Below, piece after piece: positions 1 to 8,130 of a DNA stretch of 64,000 nt. The notes under the pieces were generated by a model. It made no database searches. It saw only the letters and a program-made list of their open reading frames with translations, and was not told the DNA's origin. Position 1 is the stretch's first letter, and each line of letters starts with the position of its first letter. The DNA is taken from NCBI GenBank assembly GCA_020444275.1, contig JAHLLG010000002.1:855991-919990 (forward strand). The letters run 5' to 3'. A program made the translations under genes and the position numbers. This stretch comes from Bacteroidota bacterium (GTDB taxonomy: Bacteria; Bacteroidota; Bacteroidia; Bacteroidales; UBA12077).

Positions 1-402
1 CTCGGGATTAAGATGTATATAAAGTATTAATTGTCTAAAGTATTCTTCCGAATCTATTCTAACTCTATGTAAATGTTCCTGAAATAAACTTCCTGCTCGG
101 TTGTACTTCTTGTTAATAGCTTTACTGTAAGCATTAAATAGGTTTGAAAAAGGTTGATGTAATTTCCTCTTCCCTAATTTGTATAACTCAGGTAAGTACT
201 CAATTTCTTTTATTTTAAGAAGTAAATGAAAATGATTAGGTAATAAGCAGTAAGAATAAATATTCGCAGTTGGCGTTATATACCTTTGAATCAATTGAAT
301 AAAATAGTTGTAATTTAAATTTTCTTTAAAGATATTCTCCTTATTATTTCCTCTGTTAAAAATGTGGTAATAGTTACCACTTTCGAAAGGTTCTTTTTTC
401 AT
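1..402 (-). CDS. REP-associated tyrosine transposase (IS200-like Y1 family), partial
   Basis: The reverse strand from the ATG at 402 reads open to the left edge for 134 codons. The product has the Y1 (HUH) transposase signatures: an N-terminal YYHIFNRGNN segment (residues 11-20), the metal-binding His-hydrophobic-His motif NHFHLLL with His57 and His59, an LFQEHLHRVRID stretch (106-117), and LILYIHLNP (125-133), where Tyr128 is the likely nucleophile. This layout fits the single-copy RAYT group that processes REP palindromes rather than a classical IS200. The C-terminus is outside the window. A REP-like palindrome lies just upstream of the start, as expected for RAYT genes. The gene continues past the edge, so its intactness is unknown. 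Confidence 0.85.
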   Translation of the reverse strand, partial: MKKEPFESGNYYHIFNRGNNKENIFKENLNYNYFIQLIQRYITPTANIYSYCLLPNHFHLLLKIKEIEYLPELYKLGKRKLHQPFSNLFNAYSKAINKKYNRAGSLFQEHLHRVRIDSEEYFRQLILYIHLNPE

Positions 403-448
403 AATCAATTAGTTTAAACTAAAAATACAATTTTAATTTTAATAGACA

Positions 449-502
449 TAACAAGTTTCTAAAACCTGTTAGGTTTATTCTATCATTTAATTCCTGTTAG
501 GT
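449..502. repeat. REP-like palindromic repeat beside the RAYT gene
   Basis: An AACAAGTTTC / CCTGTTAGGTTT unit spans about 449-476, and a second half-unit CCTGTTAGGT lies at 493-502. The same core, in opposite orientation and with a better stem, occurs at 28934-28964. Its position just upstream of a RAYT start suggests that it is this transposase's substrate. This is inferred from two copies in the window only. Confidence 0.6.
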
Positions 503-561
503 CTTGATCTTTTTATCTGTTTTTTTTATATCTTTAACCATTGGCAAGAAAATAGATTATT

Positions 562-2433
562 ATGAGCGCACAATTTTCGTTAAAAGCACTATTTGGAGCT
601 ATTCCAAAAACTTCTGTTTTAGAAGAGAAAGAGAACAAGTTAAAGCAGGAATATGAAGAGTTTACTGCTTATTCAGAATCAGAAGAACTAGCCCGTTTTA
701 AAGAACTGGAGGCGTTTGTTAACTCTCCTGAATTTGAAAAAATCAAAAAGGAAATTAACGCGAAAAAGTATCCAGGCTCTGAAGCTTACGAGAAAGAGAA
801 AAAATACAAAGAGCTTAAAAAATCGAAGCGCATTAAAACCTATTATCATGTGAAGGATTCGCAGGAATTAAAAGATTATGAATCGTTTAAAGACTCGGAA
901 AAACTTGCCAATTATGAAGAGTTAAATCAGTTTTTTAATTCACCTGAATTTGAAGAGTTCAAGAAATCGCTCGAAGAACAAAAAAAGCAGAAAACACAGG
1001 AAATAAAAGATAAACAAGCAAAATATAAGGAGCTTAAGAAAAAATATGCATGGTTCTTTAAGCTAAAAGATTCCAAACAGCTAGCTGAGTTCAATAACTT
1101 TGAAGGATCAAAAGAGCTGGAAGATTATCTGGAATTAAAGAAATACATTGATTCGTTAGATTTTAATTCACTTGATAAAAAAGAAAATCCCGAAGAGTTT
1201 GCCAAACTTAATGAATATAAGAAGCTTTCCAAATCATCAAAAGTTAAAAACTATTTTAAATTTAAAGAATCTGATAAATACAAGAAATATCTTGAACTTG
1301 ATGGCTCACCTGAAATTGATGAATTTTTAGCTTTGGAAAAAGAAGTTACTTCCGATGAATTTAAAAAACACATTGAAGAGGTTAAAAATCTTAAATTTCA
1401 AAATACCGACGAATTCAAAAAACTACAGGAATATAAATCATTAAAGAAATCGCCTGAAATTAAGAAATATTTTAAGTTTAAAGACTCGGAAAAACTTGCC
1501 ATTTTTAAAGAACTAGATGGTTCTCAAGAAATAGCTGATTTTGAAGAGTTAGAAACCTATATTAATTCAGACGAATTTAAAGAAGAGAAAAAATATCTTC
1601 AAACTAAAGATAAATTCAAGCTTTCAGAAGAATACAAACAAGCTGAAGAGTACAAAGAGCTTAAAAATTCAGATAAGATTAAGTGGTATTTAAAACTTGA
1701 AAAGAAAAACGATTTTGATAAATTACATGAATGGAACTTAACGTTTGAAGATGATTTTGACCAAAATAAGCTGGATGTAGAAAAATGGATGAGTGGTTAT
1801 TTCTGGGGTAAGAATTTACTTCAGGATAGTTATGTGCAAGTTAACGAAAGACAATTTTTTAAAGATTCAAATATCGAAGTTTCAAATAGTAATTTAAAAA
1901 TTGTAACCAAGCAAGAAAAGGCTGAAGGAAAAGTGTGGGATCCATCAATGGGCTTCTATGCAAAAGAATTTGACTTTACATCTGGTTTGGTTAATACTGG
2001 ACAGTTTTTTAGACAGCAATACGGCCTGTTTAAAGCTAAAATAAAAGTAAATCACTCCTATCCTGTTCATCATGCATTTTGGTTGTTAGGCGAGAAAATT
2101 ACACCTGAAATAGATGTATTTAAATATGGTAAGAAATCGGCCTCTAAACTAGAAGTTGCCACATACTGGAATGGAAATGAACAAATTAATAGCCACAAGA
2201 AAGCATTCGGCGGATTAAATTTCTCGAAAGACTACTTTATTTATTCCTTGGAATGGACACCGGAAAAAATTATCTGGAAAATAAACGATGTAGTTCTTTA
2301 TGAACAAACCGAAGGTATTCCGCAAGAACCAATGTACATTGTTTTAAGTTCGGGAATTAGCCAGGAAGGAAATCCTTCGATTCCAACAACTATGGAAGTT
2401 GATTGGGTTAGAGCATACAAAAAGGCAGAGTAA
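562..2433 (+). CDS. Internal-repeat protein with C-terminal GH16-like domain, probable pseudoenzyme
   Basis: The protein has 623 residues and no signal peptide or membrane segment. Residues about 33-380 form five Lys/Glu-rich units of roughly 70 residues, recognisable by YFKFKDS-like starts at about 93, 164, 230 and 302, followed by ELDGSxEI and NSxEF motifs; they look helical. From residue 393 (LTFEDDFDQNKLDVEKW) to 620 (TTMEVDWVRAYKK) it matches the concanavalin-like fold of glycoside hydrolase family 16. The family's active site is ExDxxE; here it reads E516-I-D518-V-F-K521, so the acid/base glutamate is replaced by lysine. This points to a glucan-binding or structural role rather than hydrolysis. 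A DUF1648 gene follows 5 bp downstream. The GH16 fold is fairly certain; the function is unknown. Confidence 0.75.
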   Translation: MSAQFSLKALFGAIPKTSVLEEKENKLKQEYEEFTAYSESEELARFKELEAFVNSPEFEKIKKEINAKKYPGSEAYEKEKKYKELKKSKRIKTYYHVKDSQELKDYESFKDSEKLANYEELNQFFNSPEFEEFKKSLEEQKKQKTQEIKDKQAKYKELKKKYAWFFKLKDSKQLAEFNNFEGSKELEDYLELKKYIDSLDFNSLDKKENPEEFAKLNEYKKLSKSSKVKNYFKFKESDKYKKYLELDGSPEIDEFLALEKEVTSDEFKKHIEEVKNLKFQNTDEFKKLQEYKSLKKSPEIKKYFKFKDSEKLAIFKELDGSQEIADFEELETYINSDEFKEEKKYLQTKDKFKLSEEYKQAEEYKELKNSDKIKWYLKLEKKNDFDKLHEWNLTFEDDFDQNKLDVEKWMSGYFWGKNLLQDSYVQVNERQFFKDSNIEVSNSNLKIVTKQEKAEGKVWDPSMGFYAKEFDFTSGLVNTGQFFRQQYGLFKAKIKVNHSYPVHHAFWLLGEKITPEIDVFKYGKKSASKLEVATYWNGNEQINSHKKAFGGLNFSKDYFIYSLEWTPEKIIWKINDVVLYEQTEGIPQEPMYIVLSSGISQEGNPSIPTTMEVDWVRAYKKAE

Positions 2434-2438
2434 TAACC

Positions 2439-2834
2439 ATGCATAACAGACCGAATCTTAAAATAAAACGAGATTGGTTAGATTATTTAATAGAGATTTG
2501 TTCTATTCTTATACTTTTCTCTATAATTATTGTAGTGTTGGTTAACTATTCGACATTGCAGAATATTATTCCAACACATTATAATTTAAGTGGAGCTGTA
2601 GATTCCTATGGCAGTAAGAATTTAATTTGGATATATCCATTAGTTGCTATTCTCGTTTATGTGGGATTGTCCATTGTGATAAAATATCCATATAAATTTA
2701 ATTATCCGATAACCATTACAAATCTGAATGTAAAAAGGGTGTATAAATTAGGAATAATAGTTATTCGATTAATTAAGTTCTTATTTCTAGTGCTACTATT
2801 TTATTTTAGTTTAAAAACAATTTACGGAACATAA
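2439..2834 (+). CDS. DUF1648 domain membrane protein
   Basis: A 131-residue protein with three predicted membrane segments (about 17-39, 63-82 and 105-127). Between the first two lies TLQNIIPTHYNLSGAVDSYG, the characteristic segment of DUF1648, also found in SdpI-like immunity proteins and bacterial membrane regulators. The start is 5 bp after the preceding stop, so the two genes are probably co-transcribed. It meets the STN-protein gene tail to tail, with 4 bp between the stops. Function is not known; the SdpI C-terminal half is absent. Confidence 0.7.
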   Translation: MHNRPNLKIKRDWLDYLIEICSILILFSIIIVVLVNYSTLQNIIPTHYNLSGAVDSYGSKNLIWIYPLVAILVYVGLSIVIKYPYKFNYPITITNLNVKRVYKLGIIVIRLIKFLFLVLLFYFSLKTIYGT

Positions 2835-2838
2835 GAGT

Positions 2839-4401
2839 CTATTCTTCAATATTTTCCAGTTTCTTCTGAATTCTTATCAAAGCTTCTTCTAAACTTTCAT
2901 CAGGGCTTATATAATTGTAATCGCCCCAAAACTGATGATCATATTTGAAGTCTTCATCAATAAAAATTTTATGTGATGAAATGGTTTCTATCCTTTCGAA
3001 TCGACTAACATCCGTTGTGTCAATATTATTCGAAGCAAACTCAAACACTGTTTTAAAATCTTTTGTAAATAATTTCCTTCTGTATTTTACTTTAAATTCA
3101 AGCTCTCCTTTGGCCAGATTTAAAAAGTATTTTCCGTTAATTTTTCGATAATTAATAAAATATTTAGCAGATATCGGTCTTACTCTGGTTCCAAAAGACT
3201 TTTTAACAACCAGGTTATTACCTATTTTATCAATAGCATCTTCATCAACTTTAAATTCAATAGCTATAATGGCCAGATTATCAGTATTTATGTAGATATT
3301 TCCTTCAAAAGTCTCCTCCTGCAAATATACGCGTGGCTTAAAATTGATAATATAAGCCGGGCTATCATCATATTTTACAATATCTGTAATAGTGTACGTA
3401 AAATTATGAAAGAAATCTTCATTCAAAAAAATCGATGGATTTTTTATCATATCCAGATAAAGGCTGGCATATAATCCGCCTTTCAGTTTTAAAGAAACCG
3501 TATCTTCTGACGAATAATACTCATTTTTGCGGCTTTTAAGTAGTTTAATCTGATCGGAAAACAGTCCCCAGTAAGGACTTTTATAAACTTCCAGAACCGC
3601 TTCGCTTATAGCCGCTAATTGGTCTTTGTTTGTAACTATTTCACGATAGAAAGAGGTAATATAGTAAGGATCAGTATAATAATTTTCGCTGATCTTATCA
3701 ATGGCTTCTAAAAGGATTTCACGTGGTTTGTTCGTTCTAATTACTACTTCCTGAATCTGATAATGATCTTCTTCGAGATATATCTTATTCATCAATACAG
3801 AAAGCTGACTAATAGGCATATATGTGTTTTTATAACCTATATATGAAACCACAAGAGTATCGTTGATCTGACTATCAAGAATCTTTATATTGAATTCGCC
3901 CTCTTCGTTCGATACTGTTCCAATGCTTTTTTCTAACAATGATATATTTGCAAAAGGGAGTGGTTCTTTGGTTGCTTTATTAAACACCTTACCCCTTACC
4001 TGAATAAAATCCCGTTTCTTTTCAAAATTGGTTTTTAAAGAGAGTCTATCATTCAGCAGCCTCATTTTTGTTATAACAATCTGTTTATCTACCACATGGA
4101 ATTGCAACGTTGAATCGTTAATTAAATCCGACAATATATAACTTACCGGTTTGTTTTCATATGCTACTTTAATGGTGCTATTCACCGCTATTAAATCGGC
4201 GTTGTATGAAAACTCATAGTCAATAATTTCACTAATTTCATGAAGTCCTTCGTAAAGCGTAATATTTCTGGCCTTATAGGATATCAAACTATCAAGGATT
4301 GGTGTTTTTTGAGAGAATGCCTGATAAGGATTAAAAAAAAATACCATAACTCCTATTATCAGTGTTATGGTATTCGTTATATGTTTGCTCTTATGCTTCA
4401 T
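2839..4401 (-). CDS. Exported STN and carboxypeptidase-regulatory-like domain protein
   Basis: A 520-residue protein with an N-terminal signal peptide (hydrophobic core LIIGVMVFFF, ending near AFSQ at 30). Residues about 40-110 form an STN (secretin/TonB N-terminus) domain, and about 130-210 a CarboxypepD_reg-like beta-sandwich (VRGKVFNKATKEPLPFANISLL). The rest resembles the long C-terminal region of Bacteroidota proteins in which this domain is not followed by a TonB barrel. It lies 45 bp downstream of a FecR anti-sigma and its ECF sigma, the place usually held by a SusC-like receptor. It may be the periplasmic or outer-membrane partner of that regulatory pair; the ligand is unknown. Confidence 0.7.
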   Translation of the reverse strand: MKHKSKHITNTITLIIGVMVFFFNPYQAFSQKTPILDSLISYKARNITLYEGLHEISEIIDYEFSYNADLIAVNSTIKVAYENKPVSYILSDLINDSTLQFHVVDKQIVITKMRLLNDRLSLKTNFEKKRDFIQVRGKVFNKATKEPLPFANISLLEKSIGTVSNEEGEFNIKILDSQINDTLVVSYIGYKNTYMPISQLSVLMNKIYLEEDHYQIQEVVIRTNKPREILLEAIDKISENYYTDPYYITSFYREIVTNKDQLAAISEAVLEVYKSPYWGLFSDQIKLLKSRKNEYYSSEDTVSLKLKGGLYASLYLDMIKNPSIFLNEDFFHNFTYTITDIVKYDDSPAYIINFKPRVYLQEETFEGNIYINTDNLAIIAIEFKVDEDAIDKIGNNLVVKKSFGTRVRPISAKYFINYRKINGKYFLNLAKGELEFKVKYRRKLFTKDFKTVFEFASNNIDTTDVSRFERIETISSHKIFIDEDFKYDHQFWGDYNYISPDESLEEALIRIQKKLENIEE

Positions 4402-4446
4402 AATCTACTGTATAATCAAGATTTCAATATACAGATAATTTTGAAA

Positions 4447-5469
4447 TTAAGAGTCATGTTTTACAAGATAAATTGTATTGTCCTTGGTTTCTGTTTTTAA
4501 ATCAAAAGTAAGACAGATAACATTTAAAATAGAATCAATTTCCTGATTTCTGAATGTAGATGTATATTTCAAGTTTAAAAGATCAGGATTCTTAAATTCA
4601 ATATTTGTTTTGTACACATTATTAAGAACTTGTACAACTTCTCCTAAGTTATCTTCACGAAATACAATCTCTTTAGTTTTCCAAGCAATGATATTTTGGT
4701 TCTGATTTTTCTCTTTTACCAGTTCATCAGAGTATAAAATACCCACATCACCTGGATTAATCAAAACTTTTTCATCTTGTCTGTCTTTTCTGGCCAGCTG
4801 AACTAGTCCGGTTTCCACAAAAACTTCAACTTTACTTCCCGGAATACTGGCATTTACATTAAAACTAGTACCTAAAACGCGCACTTCAGCATCTTCGGCA
4901 TCAATTATAAAAGGTTTCTCCGGATTTTTGGTAACATCAAAATATGCTTCACCCTCCAATTGAACTTTTCTTTCAGCAGAAGCAAACTTCGCCGGATAAG
5001 AAATTGTACTATTGGCATTTAAAACTACTTTACTACCATCGGGTAAAATTATTTCTTTCCCCTGCTCTGCTACAGAAGCGTATTCATAAGTAATTTTTCC
5101 ACCACTAAATTTTTGATATACCTTGTTTGAGAAGAATCCGATACCCAGAATTATAATAATTGCTGCTGCATATTTAAATACAGGTGTTAATATAAATCTG
5201 GTACTCTTCTCTTCACTTACCGGTAATTTCTGCTCATCCTCCTGAATTCGGTTTTTCACTTTCTCCCAAGCCGATTCTACATTCACTTTATTCATCGATT
5301 TATTTAAATTAATAATTTCTATATCTTTTTTTACTTGATTAAATAATTGTTCATTTTCTGTGTTGGCATCTCTCCAACGAAATAATTCATCGCACTCTTG
5401 CTGATTACATTCTCCAGCAAAATACTTTGCGATAAGATCCCAGTTTTCTATATTATGTTTATTCTCCAT
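4447..5469 (-). CDS. FecR-family anti-sigma factor with DUF4974 domain
   Basis: A 340-residue protein. The cytoplasmic N-terminus (1-95, with an EECDELFRWRDANTENEQLF-like segment) should bind the sigma factor. A single membrane segment spans about 97-116 (YAAAIIIILGIGFF). The periplasmic FecR domain follows at about 125-225 (GKEIILPDGSKVVLNANSTI), and a DUF4974 domain lies at about 265-335. The gene is 16 bp downstream of the ECF sigma gene. By family knowledge it holds the sigma inactive until a periplasmic signal arrives; here the neighbour carrying the STN domain is the probable signal source. Confidence 0.92.
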   Translation of the reverse strand: MENKHNIENWDLIAKYFAGECNQQECDELFRWRDANTENEQLFNQVKKDIEIINLNKSMNKVNVESAWEKVKNRIQEDEQKLPVSEEKSTRFILTPVFKYAAAIIIILGIGFFSNKVYQKFSGGKITYEYASVAEQGKEIILPDGSKVVLNANSTISYPAKFASAERKVQLEGEAYFDVTKNPEKPFIIDAEDAEVRVLGTSFNVNASIPGSKVEVFVETGLVQLARKDRQDEKVLINPGDVGILYSDELVKEKNQNQNIIAWKTKEIVFREDNLGEVVQVLNNVYKTNIEFKNPDLLNLKYTSTFRNQEIDSILNVICLTFDLKTETKDNTIYLVKHDS

Positions 5470-5485
5470 AGCTTTTCATTTTAAT

Positions 5486-6037
5486 TTAAACCGCCTCTGC
5501 ATAATCTTTTAAATGCGACCTGAAATGTTTAAGTGCTTTACCCATGTTCGCTTCAACAGTTTTTATCGATATTGAAAGCTTTTCAGCAATTTCATGATAC
5601 TTTAATCCATCGTATCTGCTCATCTTAAAAATTTCCCTGCACCTTTCTGGCAGCGAATTTAATGCTTTATTTATTACATCCGATAATTCTTTGGCATTTA
5701 ACTCATCTGATGGTGTAATACTCGAATTTTCATAATGAGATTTATAATAATTCTCGTATTTTATATCCAAAGAACGTGTACGTAAAACTTGTAAGCAATT
5801 ATTTCTTATAGCGGTGAATAAATAGGATTTAAGCGATGTTTTAATATTTAAAGTTGCCCTGTTTTTCCAGATATTATAAAATGTATCCTGCACTACCTCT
5901 TCCGACTGCTCTATGTTTTTTACATATTTTATTGCAAAATGACATAACATTTCATAATACTCCTTAAAAAGATTCTCAAATTGCTTAATATCTCCTTGTT
6001 TAATCCTGCTTAATATCTTTTTTTCGTCAAGATTCAT
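5486..6037 (-). CDS. RNA polymerase ECF sigma factor, Bacteroidota expansion family
   Basis: A 183-residue protein. Sigma region 2 covers about 25-90 (EEVVQDTFYNIWKNR), and region 4 covers about 128-176 (LPERCREIFKMSRYDGLKYHEIAEKLSISIKTVEANM, a helix-turn-helix). Length and sequence fit the Bacteroides expansion ECF group that works with FecR anti-sigma factors. First gene of a three-gene unit with FecR and the STN protein. Its target promoter is not evident from the window. Confidence 0.93.
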   Translation of the reverse strand: MNLDEKKILSRIKQGDIKQFENLFKEYYEMLCHFAIKYVKNIEQSEEVVQDTFYNIWKNRATLNIKTSLKSYLFTAIRNNCLQVLRTRSLDIKYENYYKSHYENSSITPSDELNAKELSDVINKALNSLPERCREIFKMSRYDGLKYHEIAEKLSISIKTVEANMGKALKHFRSHLKDYAEAV

Positions 6038-6110
6038 ATAGTTATGCTATCAATTTATTTATATTAAAATAACGAAATATTCTTTTCTTTTACAAAATTC
6101 GGTTTTTAAA

Positions 6111-6140
6111 ACTTATGGCCGGTCGAAACCGACCATAAGT
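6111..6140 (-). terminator. Hairpin terminator downstream of the AEC transporter gene
   Basis: ACTTATGG and CCATAAGT arms enclose an inner CGGT/ACCG stem with a CGAA loop and one mismatch. Read on the minus strand the hairpin is followed by TTTTAAAA. It lies 145 bp after the AEC stop and 74 bp before the sigma gene start, so it probably ends the AEC transcript. Confidence 0.55.
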
Positions 6141-6284
6141 ACCCATTAAATCACTCTTTTTTAAGAACTAATCTTACCCACAAACCAAAACTTTTATCTC
6201 ATATTATTTGTTTTCTAATACATAGATAATATCATATGGTTTTACCCTATATAAAAATGATTTTTTTCTGATTATTTGATTTTT

Positions 6285-7238
6285 CTATAAAATCTGGACT
6301 AAATAATAGATTACAGGCAAGGTAGCTAAAGATAAGATTGTAGATAAAAACAAATTCTCAGTAGCATGTATATCGTCGCTTCCAAATTTTTTAGCTAATA
6401 CTACAACCATTGCCATGCAAGGCATTGCTGTTTGCATTACTACTACCGTTTTTGCGATTAACCCGATTTCTATAGAAAAAAGGGTTGTTATTCCATTAAT
6501 GATTAAAAGCAAGACAAAAGGAACGAGTAGCATTTTATTAAAAACAAGGGCGTATATCTCCTTTTTCTTAAAAGCTTTTAGCATAGGATTTTGTGCTAAA
6601 ACAGCTCCAATATAAAGCATGGCAAGATAAATAGTTGTTTTGCCTAAACCTGCTAATGGTTTATATAAATACTCCGGAAATCTTATACCAACAATTAACA
6701 TTAGTAAACCAACACCAAAAGCAATGGTGTTAGGGTTTATTAAATGCCTTAGGCTCTCTTTAAAGGTTATTTTTTGCGAATTGTGAAATTCCAGTACTCC
6801 AATGGTCCAAATGTAAATATCTTGCGTTAAATGAAATATAACAGCATAAAACAGGCCTTCTCCACCAGGAAACAAAGCTGAAAAGAGTGGATATCCCAAA
6901 AACGCAACATTTCCTAACATGGTATGAATAACATGCACATTCCCCTTTTTCCCATGAACACCTATTATAAATCTGGATAGTTTACCTGTTGCATAAAGCA
7001 TAACTATTCCAAGGTTAGCTACCAGGAAAACCAGAAGACTATTATTTAATACTTCCTTGTTGATTTCTACATTGGATACAGATGTAATTATTAAAGCAGG
7101 CAAAGTGATATTAAAAACAATAGATGCAATACTGTTTTTAACTTCTTCTGATATGATCTTAAATTTAGTAGCAACAACACCTATGGCTGCAAGGAATGCC
7201 AAAACCAGAATCTGATTTGTTATGATAGATAAATACAT
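6285..7238 (-). CDS. AEC family transporter (auxin efflux carrier-like)
   Basis: A 317-residue integral membrane protein with about ten hydrophobic segments in two halves. It shows the family's SIVFNITLPALIITSVSN segment (residues about 39-56) and a late MQTAMPCMAMVVVLAKKFG segment (about 267-285). AEC proteins export or import small organic anions such as malate; the substrate cannot be read from the sequence. It appears monocistronic, with a hairpin downstream. Confidence 0.9.
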   Translation of the reverse strand: MYLSIITNQILVLAFLAAIGVVATKFKIISEEVKNSIASIVFNITLPALIITSVSNVEINKEVLNNSLLVFLVANLGIVMLYATGKLSRFIIGVHGKKGNVHVIHTMLGNVAFLGYPLFSALFPGGEGLFYAVIFHLTQDIYIWTIGVLEFHNSQKITFKESLRHLINPNTIAFGVGLLMLIVGIRFPEYLYKPLAGLGKTTIYLAMLYIGAVLAQNPMLKAFKKKEIYALVFNKMLLVPFVLLLIINGITTLFSIEIGLIAKTVVVMQTAMPCMAMVVVLAKKFGSDDIHATENLFLSTILSLATLPVIYYLVQIL

Positions 7239-7320
7239 ACTTTTTAATGTTTGTACTATTTAGCAAAGCTAACAAAAGGAATATTCTTCTGCACAATAAA
7301 AACTATGTTTTTAAGCTGCT

Positions 7321-8109
7321 TTAGTTAGCAATCATTTTATTCGTAATATCTTTTTCGGGTAAAAATTTCCAAAAGCGCTTTGGTAAAAACTGCATATGTA
7401 CTTTAAGATTTTTTCGTTCTTTAATGTTTATGCTGTCGTAATAACTTTTCCAGAGCTTCTGAAAAAGCTTCTCACTAACATGTAAAATATCCTTATCAGC
7501 CTTTCCGGTTTCCAAATTAACTTTTTGATTACCAATTGTAACCTCGCGTACATTCTCTAAATCATAGTAGTAACCATATTTTCTGCGTGTATCAAATATT
7601 ACCCACTTTTGGTCGGCAAATCGATTTTTAAAGTGCGATATGGTTAACGGAATTACATTATATTTTGGATCGAACGATGCGTAATAGATGTCATCAATAG
7701 TTTTTTGAAACCGTGTAAACATAAGCATCCGATGCACCTCTCTGCCTACTTTCTTTTGTAAATTATTAAGTTTAATAACCGTATCATTACTAAAATCGGT
7801 TTCAATATTATGAGGTGTTTCTATAATTAACTTTATATAGTTGTATATAACATTCTCAATTCCTGCATTTTCTGACAAGTAAGCCTTAAATATTCGCTGA
7901 CAGCTTTGCTCGTTGGTTTTATCCTTAACTTTTTTCCATATTTCCTCAAATTTATCATATTCTGCTGATATGTTGTATTTTATAGCAAATAAATCATCCT
8001 GAAATGATTTGGTACTTACAATTTTATCTGGATTTATCTTCATCTCCATAGCATCGTGTATAGCAGTTAAGAGTCCTTCGAATGTGTGATCGTATATAAA
8101 TATATTCAT
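7321..8109 (-). CDS. TIGR03915 / DUF4130 probable DNA repair protein, partner of the radical SAM protein
   Basis: A 262-residue protein starting MNIFIYDHTFEGLLTAIHDA, typical of the TIGR03915 family (DUF4130), which is almost always encoded beside the TIGR03916 radical SAM protein. It contains the conserved REVHRMLMFTRFQ segment (about 124-136) and FANRF-like FADQKWVIFDTRRKYGYYYD (about 168-187). It follows the radical SAM gene by 21 bp in an apparent operon. A DNA repair or modification role is predicted for the pair; the chemistry has not been shown to my knowledge. Confidence 0.85.
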   Translation of the reverse strand: MNIFIYDHTFEGLLTAIHDAMEMKINPDKIVSTKSFQDDLFAIKYNISAEYDKFEEIWKKVKDKTNEQSCQRIFKAYLSENAGIENVIYNYIKLIIETPHNIETDFSNDTVIKLNNLQKKVGREVHRMLMFTRFQKTIDDIYYASFDPKYNVIPLTISHFKNRFADQKWVIFDTRRKYGYYYDLENVREVTIGNQKVNLETGKADKDILHVSEKLFQKLWKSYYDSINIKERKNLKVHMQFLPKRFWKFLPEKDITNKMIAN

Positions 8110-8130
8110 AGCAATTTGGTTTAGTTCAAT

